DNA of 64,000 nucleotides from Chelatococcus asaccharovorans. GTDB taxonomy: Bacteria > Pseudomonadota > Alphaproteobacteria > Rhizobiales > Beijerinckiaceae. This document shows, piece by piece, positions 1 to 10,252 of this stretch. A program made the translations under genes and the position numbers. The stretch spans positions 1 through 64,000 of the forward strand of contig NZ_QJJK01000002.1 of NCBI RefSeq assembly GCF_003201475.1, read 5' to 3'. The notes beneath the pieces were generated by a model. That model was not told where the DNA came from and searched no databases. It worked only from the letters and a program-made list of their open reading frames with translations. Position 1 is the first letter of the stretch. Every line of letters begins with the position of its first letter.

Positions 1-638
1 TCCACATAAATCCCCGGCGTGTGGATATGGTCGGGATCGAGGCTGCCGATCGGCACGATCTCCTCGACCTCGGCGACCGTCACCTTCGCCGCCGTGGCCA
101 TCATCGGGTTGAAGTTGCGGGCGGTCTTGCGGTAGATCAGGTTGCCTTCCACGTCGCCCTTCCACGCCTTGACGATGGCGAGATCGGCGGTGAGCCCCGT
201 CTCCATCACATAGTCTTCGCCGTTGAACTGGCGGATTTCCTTGCCCTCGGCGACGATGGTGCCGACGCCGGTGCGGGTGAAGAAGGCCGGAATGCCGGCG
301 CCGCCCGCCCGGATGCGCTCGGCGAGCGTGCCCTGGGGATTGAACTCGAGCGCGAGCTCGCCCGACAGATAGAGCTTCTCGAACAGCTTGTTCTCGCCGA
401 CATAGGACGAGATCATCTTCTTGATCTGTCCCTTGCCAAGCAGGATGCCGAGCCCGAAGTCGTCGACGCCGCAGTTGTTCGAGATGAAGGTCAGATCCCG
501 CGTGCCTTTGCGGGCAATGGCGGTGATCAGATGCTCCGGGATCCCGCACAGGCCGAAACCGCCGGCCATGATCACCATCCCGTCAAACAGAACATCGTCC
601 AGTGCTGACGAGGCGTCCTCGTAACGCTTATTCCGCAT
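1..638 (-). CDS. CoA-transferase subunit A (3-oxoacid type), cut by window edge
   Basis: Subunit A of a class I CoA-transferase, which with subunit B moves CoA between succinyl-CoA and a 3-oxoacid (acetoacetate or 3-oxoadipate). Translation on the minus strand from the ATG at 638 gives about 212 residues, close to the whole usual subunit length, and runs off the left edge with no stop. The family signature is clear: DGMVIMAGGFGLCGIP at residues 19-34, then conserved NNCG and GKEIRQFNGEDYVME segments. The ATG is preceded by GGTGAGGGAGGGTAC, a strong ribosome site. Subunit B would be expected just beyond position 1. The exact 3-oxoacid cannot be told from subunit A alone. A 348-bp gap separates it from the sugar operon upstream, so it probably has its own promoter. 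Confidence 0.9.
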   Translation of the reverse strand, partial: MRNKRYEDASSALDDVLFDGMVIMAGGFGLCGIPEHLITAIARKGTRDLTFISNNCGVDDFGLGILLGKGQIKKMISSYVGENKLFEKLYLSGELALEFNPQGTLAERIRAGGAGIPAFFTRTGVGTIVAEGKEIRQFNGEDYVMETGLTADLAIVKAWKGDVEGNLIYRKTARNFNPMMATAAKVTVAEVEEIVPIGSLDPDHIHTPGIYV

Positions 639-986
639 GTACCCTCCCTCACCTCGATCTTGCGATCTCAAGGCGTCGCTGTGCGCTTATGGCCTCACAC
701 GTTCGAACACGCTATGCGACACTCGATCATGCTGCACAAGCTAAAATGCTAACAGCCGATCTTCGCCCGTGCAGCAATCGCGTCGAAGATAACCGCGGAG
801 TGAAACAACGCCAATGAGATATGCACGCCTCGCAGGCGCATGCGACAGATAGGGCTTGACGGCCTGACCGGCAGCCGGAAAACCCGGACGGCGCCGTCCA
901 TGACGGGCTTTGGAAAATGCCTGTCGTGACGCGTTAGGTCTATGAAATGTCCTGTAGAAATGCGCCGTGGTCGATCCGGCCCAGCA
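639..986. other. Intergenic region between lactonase-like gene and CoA-transferase gene
   Basis: No convincing reading frame. It should hold the promoter of the CoA-transferase gene and the end of the sugar-operon transcript. An 8-bp palindrome GTTCGAAC lies near 701-708 and a perfect 14-bp palindrome at 886-899. I could not place a convincing -35/-10 pair. Confidence 0.5.
883..899 (-). terminator. Possible terminator of the rhamnose-type operon
   Basis: The perfect palindrome GGACGGCGCCGTCC (886-899) lies 88 bp downstream of the amidohydrolase stop. Read on the minus strand it is followed by GGGTTTTCC. The stem is GC-rich, but the T run is only four, so Rho-independent termination is possible rather than sure. 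Confidence 0.35.
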
Positions 987-1835
987 TCAGCCGGGACCGG
1001 ATGTCGCGAGCAGGCTCGCCATGTTGCCGCCAAGCACCGCGGGCAGGTCGGCCGCGGCAAAAGGTCCGTGGCGGGTGAGCAGGGCCAGACACTGCTTGTA
1101 GGTCATATGCTTTCGGGACACGGGGAAGTCGGAGCCCCACAGGATCCGCCCAGGGCCGAAGGCCGCGGCGATATCGGTCAGGATCCATGCGAGCGGCGTA
1201 TAGGGGTACACCTGGTCCGGCGCCGCGACATTGCCAAGCCCTGAATATTTGATGTGGATGTTCGGGCATGCCGCTGCGGCAAGCACAAGGTCTCGCGCAT
1301 TGTGCGTGGCCGCCGTCCGGGGACCGAGGAAGGCGAAATGGTGGAGGAGGATCGGCAGATCCGGCAAGCGCTCCGCCAAGGCGATCACGGCGGGCATCTG
1401 GTGCGGCAGCACCGACAGGCTGACGACGAGCCGGCGCGCGGCTGCCCCGCCAAAGAACGCGAGCCCTCCGGGGCTCGCAAGCCACGTTCCGTCATCGCCC
1501 TCATCCAGATAATGCGTGAAGCCTTGGAAATTCCAGCGTGAACACGCCTTCTCCAGACGCGCCGCCGCACCGGGCCTGTGATAGTCCGCCGACCAGCGGC
1601 AATCGATGTCGGGAAAGACGGCGAAACGGCCGGGATAGGCGTTCGCGACGCTGAAGGCGTAGTCGACATTGCCAGGATTATCGCCGATGCCAGCGCAGAT
1701 GATGACGGCGCGATCCACGCCATGCGCATCCATTTCATAAAGCAGTTGGTCTGCGCGCCCTCGGCCGGCGGCATGGGGGTTGTCCGGCTCATAGGGCCAG
1801 TTCTCCCAGACATGGCAGTGGCTGTCGATGATCAT
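987..1835 (-). CDS. Amidohydrolase-2 family protein (probable sugar lactonase)
   Basis: TIM-barrel metal-dependent hydrolase of 282 residues. Metal-site features are visible: HxH at residues 6-8 (DSHCHVW), a His pair at 165-166, and WGSDFP at 233-238 with the Asp typical of the family. The amidohydrolase-2 group includes L-fuconolactonase and L-rhamnono-1,4-lactonase, which open aldonolactones. Its start overlaps the stop of the upstream ATPase gene by ATGA, so it is the last gene of the operon. With a mutarotase, an NAD(P)-dependent oxidoreductase and a rhamnonate-dehydratase-like enzyme in the same transcript, lactonase is the natural role; that assignment is inferred from context. Pyrone- or carboxymuconate-type hydrolysis is the alternative. 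Confidence 0.8.
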   Translation of the reverse strand: MIIDSHCHVWENWPYEPDNPHAAGRGRADQLLYEMDAHGVDRAVIICAGIGDNPGNVDYAFSVANAYPGRFAVFPDIDCRWSADYHRPGAAARLEKACSRWNFQGFTHYLDEGDDGTWLASPGGLAFFGGAAARRLVVSLSVLPHQMPAVIALAERLPDLPILLHHFAFLGPRTAATHNARDLVLAAAACPNIHIKYSGLGNVAAPDQVYPYTPLAWILTDIAAAFGPGRILWGSDFPVSRKHMTYKQCLALLTRHGPFAAADLPAVLGGNMASLLATSGPG

Positions 1836-2821
1836 GCCGGCACCGTGAGCGATGCCGCGCGATCGCGTTCGGCGCTGATGGCGAGCTGGATGGCCGCCGC
1901 CGACGTGGGCGCCTCTCCAGCCCGCAGCGGGGCGGCGATCGCCCGGAGCGGCTCGATCTGATAGAGCCCCACCGCGCCATCCGCCGGCAGGTAGCGCTCG
2001 GGCGAGGCCGTCTGTTCGTCGAGGTTCCAGGGCTTGTCCGGGTCAGGCGAAGGCACCGCCTCGATCAGTGCGCGCGTATAGGGATGAGCGGGGCGATGGA
2101 TGACGTCCTCGGCGGGTCCTACTTCCATGACATGGCCGCCGTGCAGCACGACGATCGAATCCGCGACCTGATAGGCCGTCGTCAGGTCATGCGTCACATA
2201 GATCAGCGAGATGCCGAGATCGCGGTTCATCTCGTAGAGGATCGCCAGGATTGTCGAGCGCAGGGAGGCATCGACCATCGACACCGGCTCATCGGCGAGA
2301 ATGATGGCGGGATCGAGCAGCAGTGCGCGCGCGATCATCACACGCTGGCGCTGCCCGCCCGAGAGCTGGTGTGGATATTTGCCGAGCGTCTCCGAGGGCT
2401 TCAGGCCGACGCTTTCAAGCGTCCGCTCAATCCTGGCATAGGCCTCGTCCCGCGACTTCACGAGCCCGAACAGCTTGAGCGGCGTCAGCAGCGGATGGTC
2501 GATGCGATAGAACGGGTTGAAGACATCGAAGGGATCCTGGAAGATCGCCTGCACCTCCCGCCGGAAGCTGGCAAGCAAGGCGTGATCCCCTGATGCAATG
2601 GGCTTCCCGTCATAGAGGACCGATCCCCGTGTCGGTTGCTGGAAGCCGAGCAGCAGCCGGATCAGGGTTGTCTTGCCGCTGCCGCTTTCCCCGACCACCG
2701 CGGTGATGGTGGGGCGCTTGCCGCCGACTGCGAGCGAGATATTGGACAGCGCCTTTTTCTCCTGGCTGCCTCCAGCGGAGAAGACGACGTCGGTATCGCG
2801 GACTTCGAGGATTTTCGCCAT
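1832..2821 (-). CDS. Peptide/oligosaccharide-type ABC transporter ATPase (DppF-like)
   Basis: Second of the two ATPases of a family-5 importer (329 residues). Walker A GESGSGKT is at 44-51, signature LSGGQ at 153-157 and Walker B IILADEP at 173-179; the C-terminal HPYTRALIEAVPSPDP segment is the typical Opp/Dpp extension. Its ATG overlaps the stop of the DppD-like gene by one base (TGATG), and its own stop overlaps the lactonase start, so translation is coupled along the operon. Family-5 importers carry peptides, nickel, or plant-derived oligosaccharides; the sugar enzymes around it point to the last. Confidence 0.93.
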   Translation of the reverse strand: MAKILEVRDTDVVFSAGGSQEKKALSNISLAVGGKRPTITAVVGESGSGKTTLIRLLLGFQQPTRGSVLYDGKPIASGDHALLASFRREVQAIFQDPFDVFNPFYRIDHPLLTPLKLFGLVKSRDEAYARIERTLESVGLKPSETLGKYPHQLSGGQRQRVMIARALLLDPAIILADEPVSMVDASLRSTILAILYEMNRDLGISLIYVTHDLTTAYQVADSIVVLHGGHVMEVGPAEDVIHRPAHPYTRALIEAVPSPDPDKPWNLDEQTASPERYLPADGAVGLYQIEPLRAIAAPLRAGEAPTSAAAIQLAISAERDRAASLTVPA

Positions 2822-3653
2822 CAGACGCGTCCCCGCTGCAACACCGGGGACCGCTTCGCCGTGCGAAAACTCGCGAGGCGATCGAAGGACGGCAATGAAT
2901 CGATCAGCATCCGCGTATAGGGATGCTGCGGGTTGGTGAAGATCTCGCGCACGGGTCCGGTCTCCACGAGTTCGCCGCGATACATCACACCGAGACGGCC
3001 GACGAAATGCGCCATCAGCGCCATGTCGTGACCGATGAGGACGATCGCCGCGCCAAGCTCTCTCTGCACACGGCCGAGGGTGGCGAGCACCTGCTTCTGT
3101 ACCATGACGTCGAGGGCGCTGGTTGGCTCGTCGGCGAGAATGAGGCTGGGTTTCAGCGCGATCGCCATGGCGATGCAGACGCGTTGCTTCATGCCGCCCG
3201 ACAATTCATGCGGGAAGCGATCCTGCACCTCCGGCGCGAGCCCCACCCGCGCCAGCAGGTCCCCGATGATGCGCCGCCGTGCCTCCGGTGTGTGGCGCAC
3301 CCGATGATCCGCGAAGATGTCGCCGATCTGCCGGCCGATCTTCAGCACCGGGTTGAGCGAGCTCATGGCGCCTTGCGGCACCAGTGACATCTCGGCGAAG
3401 CGAATGGTGCGATAGCGCGCATCGGGAACGGCAGCGAGGTCCCTGCCGTTCAGCAGAAGCTCGCCGCCGGTGATCATCCCGCCGCGCAACATGCGCATCA
3501 GCGCCAGGATGGTCGTCGACTTGCCCGAACCGGATTCGCCGACGAGCCCGAAGCGCTCGCCCGCTTCCAGCGAAAAGCTGACATTGCGCACGGCATGGAA
3601 CGGGCCGCGCGGCGTGCGGTATTCGACGGTGAGGTTGCGGATATCGAGCACAG

Positions 3654-3657
<4 letters not shown>
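2821..3657 (-). CDS. Peptide/oligosaccharide-type ABC transporter ATPase (DppD-like)
   Basis: First ATPase of the family-5 importer, 278 residues from the ATG at 3657. Walker A GESGSGKS lies at 40-47, signature LSGGM at 152-156 and Walker B LILADEP at 172-178, followed by the Opp-type NPQHPYTRMLIDSLPS tail. The open frame extends far upstream, but that stretch is the shadow of the permease gene; the ATG at 3657 overlaps the permease stop by ATGA and starts exactly where homologues do. The Gln of the signature motif is Met, a common substitution in DppD proteins. Confidence 0.92.
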
Positions 3658-4523
<866 letters not shown>

Positions 4524-4525
4524 GG

Positions 4526-5527
4526 TTACTCCCTCCCCGTCGTGATGCGCGGATCGATGAGCGGATAGGCAAGGTCGAGGATGAACATCGCAATGGCGAT
4601 CGACACCGACAGCAGCAGCACGATCCCCTGGATGACGAAGTAGTCGTTCGCCTGGATCGCCTGATAGAGGCGGAAGCCTATTCCGGGATAGGAGAAGATG
4701 ACCTCGACGAGAATCGCGCCGGATACGATGTGCCCGAGCGTCATGGCGAGTTTCGTCAGCTGCGGCAGGAGCGCGTTGCGCAGACCGTACCAGCGGAAGA
4801 TCCGGCGCGGCTTCAGGCCCTTGGCCTCCGCCAGCGTGATGTAGTCCTCGCCGAGCACGCTCACCATCATGCCGCGCATGCCGAGCGCCCAGGCGCCGAT
4901 CTCGGCCAGGATGATGGAGGCCGCCGGCAGGGTCCCGTGCCAGGCTATCGCCGTCAGCGTCTGCCAGTTGAACCCGGCCGACTGGCCGAAGGGCATGCCG
5001 CCGCCGGCCGGAAACCAGCGAAAGACGATCGCGAAGAGGTAGAGCAGCACCATGCCGATCAGGAAGTAGGGCACGGACGAGAACAGGATGAGGCCGGAGC
5101 CGAAGGCGCGGGCGATCCGCGGCGTCCGCGGCCAGCCCAGCAACCCGCCGAGCCAGGTGCCCAGAACGAAGCTGACCAGGGTGGCAAAGCCAAGGAGCCC
5201 CAGCGTCCAGGGCAGGCCGGCGAGGATGGCATGCGAGACCCGCTCCGGATAGGCCGCGAGCGAAACGCCGAGATCGAGGCTGAACACCGACCGCCAGTAG
5301 GAAAAATATTGCGCCAGAAGCGGCTGATCGAGCCCGAAACGGGCGCGATAGGCGTCCACCATGGCGCTGATGTCGCCGCCGCCCCCGCCGGTTGCCAGCA
5401 ACTGGTTGAGCTGCGCCTCCACCGGGTCGCCCGGCATGAGCCGCGGGAGAAGGAAATTGATCGACACCGCGAGCACGACGACGAGAAGCATCATGCCGAA
5501 GCGGCGCGCTACATACTGTGCATACAT
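4526..5527 (-). CDS. ABC transporter permease (DppB-like)
   Basis: Permease of 333 residues. The N-terminus (QYVARRFGMMLLVVVLAVSI) is the usual DppB first helix, followed by a periplasmic segment and five helices. The EAA loop reads EAKGLKPRRIFRWYGLRNALLP. A run of glycines near residues 48-51 in the periplasmic loop is unusual but in frame. It lies 15 bp after the enolase-superfamily gene, which places the enzyme and the transporter in one transcript. Confidence 0.92.
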   Translation of the reverse strand: MYAQYVARRFGMMLLVVVLAVSINFLLPRLMPGDPVEAQLNQLLATGGGGGDISAMVDAYRARFGLDQPLLAQYFSYWRSVFSLDLGVSLAAYPERVSHAILAGLPWTLGLLGFATLVSFVLGTWLGGLLGWPRTPRIARAFGSGLILFSSVPYFLIGMVLLYLFAIVFRWFPAGGGMPFGQSAGFNWQTLTAIAWHGTLPAASIILAEIGAWALGMRGMMVSVLGEDYITLAEAKGLKPRRIFRWYGLRNALLPQLTKLAMTLGHIVSGAILVEVIFSYPGIGFRLYQAIQANDYFVIQGIVLLLSVSIAIAMFILDLAYPLIDPRITTGRE

Positions 5528-5542
5528 TGTCAGCTCTCCGGC

Positions 5543-6733
5543 TCAGAGCACCAACGCTTCAAGCGTCTTTTCCGTGAGGCCGAGGCCGAAACCCGGTTCG
5601 TCGTTGGGCACGAGCCATCCCTGCTCCGGAACCGCCATGCCGGGAAAGACCCGCGCCTCCGCCAGCGGCTGGCCGGGGGCCGATCCGATGAAGAACTCGC
5701 CCCAGCGCATATTGGCGGAGGCGAAGGTGAGGTGCTGGCCATAGGGGGTGTTCATGCCGGCATGCAGCATCACCTTGATGCCGGAAGCCTCGGCAATGTG
5801 GTTGATCCGCTGACAGCCGGTGAATCCACCGGCCCAGCAGATGTCAGGCTGGAAGACGTCGAGCAGCTGGCGGTTCGCCGCCTCGAGAAACTGCGCGGGC
5901 AGATACCAGTGCTCGCCGCCCGCCAGCGTCATCCACGGCAATCGGCTGCGCAGCGCGGCATGGGCATCCATCGGCTCGGGTAGCAGCGCATCCTCGATCC
6001 AGCCGAGGTTGTAGGGCTTCAGACGCTCGGCGAGGCGGACCGCGAAATCGACATCGAGCGCGAGCCAGCAGTCGAGCAGCAGTTCGACATCGGCGCCGAC
6101 AAGGCCCCGGGTGCGCGCGACGAGGTCCTCGTTGCGGGCGAGCCCGTCGAGGCCCGAGAACGCGCCATAGGGGAGCGCGAGCTTGGTCGCGCGGAAGCCG
6201 AGCTCCATATGCCAGTCGGTATCGTTGCCCGTCGCATAGCAGAACACACGGTCATGGGTCGGGCCGCCGGCCAGCGCATAGACCGGCGCGCCCAGGATCT
6301 TGCCCTTCAAATCCCATAGCGCGAGATCGACGGCGCTGATCGCATAGGCGCCAAGCCCCCCCGAGCCATAGGGTGACGATGCGCGCATCATGATGTCCCA
6401 GGCGCGCTCCGTGGCGAGCGCATCCTCGCCGGTCAACAGGCCGGCGAAATGGTCGTTGATCAGCGCGATCACCGGCTGGCCGTGGCGGGTGACGCCGAAG
6501 CCGGTCGTCCCGTCTTCCGCCGTGACGAGACAGCCGACCGATCCGTCGAAGCGCCAGCTCGAGCGCTTGGCCTTGAACCGCGGATAACCCGACATAGGAC
6601 CCGCGACTTCCGCATCCCGCGTCCAGGGCGGACGGGTGGCGGCAACGCCATTCGCCAGTGTTGCGTCCTTGTAGAGCGCGCCCACCATCTCGTTGCGGAT
6701 GGTAAAGGCGCGGACGTCCTTGATTTTCACCAC
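5543..6733 (-). CDS. Enolase-superfamily dehydratase, L-rhamnonate dehydratase-like
   Basis: Mandelate racemase/muconate lactonizing family protein of about 396 residues. The opening KIKDVRAFTIR and the segment DCWLALDVDFAVRLAERL closely recall L-rhamnonate dehydratase, which converts L-rhamnonate to 2-keto-3-deoxy-L-rhamnonate. Metal ligands are visible: Asp in LLLDCW, Glu in WIEDALLP, Glu in LAGGEHW, and a His in the C-terminal VMLHAGMN. The start is one of two adjacent GTG codons (6733 or 6730); longer frames upstream lack coding character. It sits between the binding protein and the permeases. The rhamnonate specificity is inferred from similarity and from the mutarotase next door. Confidence 0.85.
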   Translation of the reverse strand: MVKIKDVRAFTIRNEMVGALYKDATLANGVAATRPPWTRDAEVAGPMSGYPRFKAKRSSWRFDGSVGCLVTAEDGTTGFGVTRHGQPVIALINDHFAGLLTGEDALATERAWDIMMRASSPYGSGGLGAYAISAVDLALWDLKGKILGAPVYALAGGPTHDRVFCYATGNDTDWHMELGFRATKLALPYGAFSGLDGLARNEDLVARTRGLVGADVELLLDCWLALDVDFAVRLAERLKPYNLGWIEDALLPEPMDAHAALRSRLPWMTLAGGEHWYLPAQFLEAANRQLLDVFQPDICWAGGFTGCQRINHIAEASGIKVMLHAGMNTPYGQHLTFASANMRWGEFFIGSAPGQPLAEARVFPGMAVPEQGWLVPNDEPGFGLGLTEKTLEALVL

Positions 6734-6827
6734 GGTGATCTCACGCGAAAAGGGGCCAGGGCCGATGGATCGGGAAACCACGCGGCTCCGGCGGCCCTTG
6801 CCGCCGGAAGCGCATGGCCCTTGCCGG

Positions 6828-8597
6828 TCACTGCTTCGGCTGGAGGCGATGAATGACCAGCGCAAAGCCTTCCCACGGCAGAGGCTGGGCCACATAGGGG
6901 TCCTTCGACGAGGGAAAGCCCGTCCAGTAGGTCGTGTTGAAGGGCTGTGTCTGGATTTCCTCGAACAGGGCAATCTCCGGCAGGTCACGGGCGATGATCG
7001 CGGTTGCCTGTTTGGCAAGGGCGACATAGTCCGCATCCTTCGGCGAGGGCTGCCGCGCCTCGAGCTTGTCGAGGATTGCGTCGAGCTCCGGGTTGGCATA
7101 GCGGGTCGGCGCGCGCAGGTTCTTGGCCGCCTCGCCCTCCTTGGGCGCGTATTTGGAGTGGAAATGCTCCAGCGTCTGCCAGGGATCATAGAGGCTGCCG
7201 CAATGCGGGTAGACGCTGAGCCCGAAATTGCCCGCCGTCAGCGCCTCGGTCTGCGCGGTGATCTGCTGGACATTCACCACCGTATCGAAGCCGGCCGAGC
7301 GGAGCTGCTCGCCGAGCACCGGGCCGACGGGATCGCCCTGGCCGACCGACACACGGATCTCCAGCGGCGAGCCATCGGGCCGCTGCCAGCGACCGGCTGA
7401 ATTCTTCTTGTAGCCGGCCTTGGTCAGGATCTCGGCGACACGCTCGACACTGCTCTTGTCGAGGGCGGCCGCCTGGATGATATCGCCCATGCCGTCGACA
7501 TAATCGAGCATGCCGCGATAGGAGGAGAACGGCAGCACCGCCTTTTTCACCGAGCCCTCGTAAGCGAGGTTCACGATCTGGTCGCGGTCGATCGCCGCAT
7601 TGACCGCCTGGCGCAGGGCGACGTCATTGAACGGCGCTTTCTGGACATTGAAGCGGATGCCGATCACGCAGCCGTTCGGCGCCCCCCACACCGGTCCCTG
7701 CGCATTCCAGGCGGTGAGGTTGGGGTTCTGGACCTTGATGGCCTCGAATACGCCGGACTGGATGTTGCGACCGATGTCGATCTGGTTCGTCGCATAGAGC
7801 TGCGGCATGGCTTCCGCCGTCGCCGGGACGTAGATGATCCGTTCGACCTTCGGCATCTCCTTGACCAGGCCGACGTCCTTGGCCCACCAGTCGTTGCGGC
7901 GGTCGAAGAACAGCGAGCTCGCATCGGATTTCACGAGCTTGTAGGGGCCCGTGCCCATGGGCAGGCCTTTCGCCAGATCGAAGTTGTTGAACGTCTTCGG
8001 GTCCTTGCCCTCCCAGATATGCTTGGGCACGACGACGAAGCGCGTCGACTGGCCGGTCGCCAGGAAGTCGGCCGCCCAGCGTGGCCCGGGCTTCTTGAGC
8101 TTGATCGCGACGGTCAGCGGATCGACGGCTTTCGCGGAATCAACCCATTCCGCGATGGCCGAAGAAAACAGGAGCTCCGGCGCCGCACCCTTTAGCATGT
8201 CGAAGGTAAAGACGACATCGTCCGCCGTCAGGGGTTTCCCGTCGCTCCACTTGACGCCATCACGCAGCTTTACCGTGAGCTCAGTGAAGTCCTTGTTATA
8301 GGTGTAGCTTTCGGCGATCCAGGGGATCAGCTCATTGGTGAAGTGGTTCGTATAGAAAAGCGATTCATAGACAGTGTAGTGCATGCTGTTGCGCTGGTGC
8401 AGCAAGACACCCGCATAGGGATTGAAGTTGTCGATCGACGGGACCTGGTTGTAGAAGTCCCATCCCTGGCTGATCAGAGTGCGATTGCGCGGCACTTTGG
8501 GCAGCTCTTGCGCTGCGGCCAGCCCCGTTCCCCAAACCAGGACCGCCAAGGCGGCACCGGCTGTCAGCCAGCGGGCCAATCCATACTGTCTCTTCAT
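6828..8597 (-). CDS. Family-5 extracellular solute-binding protein
   Basis: Periplasmic binding protein of 589 residues for the DppBCDF-like importer. It has a Sec signal (basic MKRQYGLARW, hydrophobic core, cleavage likely after LAAA). The family-5 hallmark region is present: TYNKDFTELTVKLRDGVKWSDGKPLTADDVVFTF, read in segments around residues 95-130. It is unusually long for the family. The gene lies between the mutarotase (120-bp gap) and the dehydratase (94-bp gap). The ligand is unknown; context suggests a rhamnose-containing oligosaccharide. Confidence 0.92.
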   Translation of the reverse strand: MKRQYGLARWLTAGAALAVLVWGTGLAAAQELPKVPRNRTLISQGWDFYNQVPSIDNFNPYAGVLLHQRNSMHYTVYESLFYTNHFTNELIPWIAESYTYNKDFTELTVKLRDGVKWSDGKPLTADDVVFTFDMLKGAAPELLFSSAIAEWVDSAKAVDPLTVAIKLKKPGPRWAADFLATGQSTRFVVVPKHIWEGKDPKTFNNFDLAKGLPMGTGPYKLVKSDASSLFFDRRNDWWAKDVGLVKEMPKVERIIYVPATAEAMPQLYATNQIDIGRNIQSGVFEAIKVQNPNLTAWNAQGPVWGAPNGCVIGIRFNVQKAPFNDVALRQAVNAAIDRDQIVNLAYEGSVKKAVLPFSSYRGMLDYVDGMGDIIQAAALDKSSVERVAEILTKAGYKKNSAGRWQRPDGSPLEIRVSVGQGDPVGPVLGEQLRSAGFDTVVNVQQITAQTEALTAGNFGLSVYPHCGSLYDPWQTLEHFHSKYAPKEGEAAKNLRAPTRYANPELDAILDKLEARQPSPKDADYVALAKQATAIIARDLPEIALFEEIQTQPFNTTYWTGFPSSKDPYVAQPLPWEGFALVIHRLQPKQ

Positions 8598-8717
8598 GGT
8601 CTGCCTTCCTCCCGTATCGTGTCAGTGGACGTATTCCGCCCGGTTTTCTCGCGGTTAAGACCTTTTCGCCCGGAAGCGCTTGCGGGAACGGCCCCGCACA
8701 GCGCCCCGATACGACCG

Positions 8718-9068
8718 TCAGGAACTGCGACAGATCCCTTCGTCGAATTCCATGTGAAAGACGTGCTCGAGCGGCTCGCGCAGCGGCTCCTCGCCTTCCA
8801 TTTCCAGCACATCGGCCATAAAGGCGCGCCAGCGCAGGATCACTGGATCCTCAGGTGCCCCCGGTTCCGGCGCGCGGCTCCGGAAGAGATGGCCAAACAC
8901 CATCAGGTTCGGCTCATTCAGGAAGATGTCGTAGCTGACGACGCCGGATCTGCGCAGCGCATCCAGCATTTTCGGCCAGATCTCGGCGTGGCGGCGCCTG
9001 TATTCGTCGGTTTTCCCGGGGCGGATGCGCAGGAGAAAGCCGGAGACATGAAGCTTGGGATCGCTCAT
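8718..9068 (-). CDS. rhaM: L-rhamnose mutarotase family protein
   Basis: Protein of 116 residues that would interconvert the alpha and beta anomers of L-rhamnose. The family pattern is complete: RIRPGKTDEYRRRHAEIWP at residues 14-32, then YDIFL and a C-terminal half with EMEGEEP; the catalytic His and Tyr positions are kept. The start overlaps the oxidoreductase stop by ATGA, so the two are translationally coupled. Its presence is the strongest clue that the operon handles L-rhamnose or a close 6-deoxyhexose. Confidence 0.88.
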   Translation of the reverse strand: MSDPKLHVSGFLLRIRPGKTDEYRRRHAEIWPKMLDALRRSGVVSYDIFLNEPNLMVFGHLFRSRAPEPGAPEDPVILRWRAFMADVLEMEGEEPLREPLEHVFHMEFDEGICRSS

Positions 9069-10132
9069 AGCCGGGCGTTCCTTCCGCGAATGGCCTGCGG
9101 CGCACCGCCGGCCCTTGCCGATTGCAGGAGCGAGGCGATGGTCGCGGCTGTCGTCGCGCCGACCGCACCCGGAGACAGGTTCGCTCCTCTCCCCTGAGCC
9201 AGATCAACCAGCGCATGGACGGGGCCGTCGCAGCGATACACCCAGTCGTCGGCCTTGAGCGGCAGATGTTCCACCTCTCCGGAGAAGCGGCGGATTTCGC
9301 AGAGATCGCGGTCGAATTCGGCGGTGAGCAGGCCCGCGTCGCCGGTGATGAACAGGCGCAGGAGCGCGCGATTGCCCTGGGGCATGGCGGCCGCGCCCGA
9401 AATGCTCGCCACCGCGCCGCTGGTGAAGCGCAGCGCGCCCGCTTCCGCGATATCCACATGGTCGGAGGCAACGGAAAAGGCGGTGATGGCCTCAGGCTCA
9501 AGGCCGGTCAGGAAATACATCATCGCCAAGGCGTGGGAGAGCTGGCCATAGGCGAAACCGCCGCCATTCGCCGGGTCCTGCCAGGTCGACGGATCCGGGC
9601 GAAAGAAAGTCGTGCGCCAGGAATTGAGGCCGCGATCGCCTGTGAAGACATCCCGCGTCGCCGAGATGAAGCTCACCATCACATGCTCGATGGCACCGAT
9701 TGCCCCGTCCGCGATGCGTCGCCGCAGATCATCGACCTGCGGCAGGTATTGATAGCCATTGGCGACGACGAGATGCCGGCCGCAGGCTTCGGCCTTGGCG
9801 ACGAGATCCCAGGCCTCGGCCGGGTCAAGCGTCAAAGGCTTCTCGCACAGCACATGGGCACCGGCCTCGAGGGCGGCCTGGGCATGCCTGTAATGAAGGT
9901 GATGCGGCGAGGCGACGACGACGATATCGGGCTTGCGCGCGAGCACGTCTTCGAACCGCTCGGACGCAAAGGCAAAGCCGAAGTGGCTGCGCACGCGCTC
10001 CAGCTCCGCCTGCCCGAGCCGGCAGACGCCATCGAGAACGACCTCCGGTCGTGCGGCAAGCACCGGGATATGGTTCTGTGCGGCATACCAGCCGGCACCG
10101 ATGACGCCGGCCCGCAACACACGCTCGGGCAA
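9065..10132 (-). CDS. Gfo/Idh/MocA family oxidoreductase
   Basis: NAD(P)-dependent sugar dehydrogenase-type protein of about 355 residues. The N-terminal Rossmann motif GVIGAGWYAAQNHIP, the CEKPLTLD segment (the catalytic Lys of the EKP motif) and the downstream alpha/beta domain are all present. First gene of the operon, so it probably makes the aldonolactone from the free sugar; this is inferred. The start is uncertain: TTG at 10132 is spaced about five bases from GAGGGAGG, another TTG lies at 10147, and later GTG/TTG codons are possible. The promoter region carries one of the two LacI-type palindromes. Confidence 0.85.
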   Translation of the reverse strand: MPERVLRAGVIGAGWYAAQNHIPVLAARPEVVLDGVCRLGQAELERVRSHFGFAFASERFEDVLARKPDIVVVASPHHLHYRHAQAALEAGAHVLCEKPLTLDPAEAWDLVAKAEACGRHLVVANGYQYLPQVDDLRRRIADGAIGAIEHVMVSFISATRDVFTGDRGLNSWRTTFFRPDPSTWQDPANGGGFAYGQLSHALAMMYFLTGLEPEAITAFSVASDHVDIAEAGALRFTSGAVASISGAAAMPQGNRALLRLFITGDAGLLTAEFDRDLCEIRRFSGEVEHLPLKADDWVYRCDGPVHALVDLAQGRGANLSPGAVGATTAATIASLLQSARAGGAPQAIRGRNARL

Positions 10133-10162
10133 TCCCCCCTCCCTCAATCAGCCGCGCCGTTT

Positions 10163-10178
10163 TGGATAGCGCTGTCCA
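10163..10178. promoter_or_regulatory. LacI-type operator 1 (oxidoreductase operon side)
   Basis: TGGATAGCGCTGTCCA is a 16-bp imperfect palindrome (14 of 16 positions symmetric) with the central CG typical of LacI/PurR-family operators. It ends about 31 bp upstream of the oxidoreductase start, where repression of the minus-strand promoter would be expected. It shares its arms with operator 2. Confidence 0.6.
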
Positions 10179-10252
10179 TTCGTGACAATCAAAACCGCGA
10201 CCCAGTGATTTTTTCTGTGACAGCGGCAAGTTTCAAGGTAGAAGAAATAGAG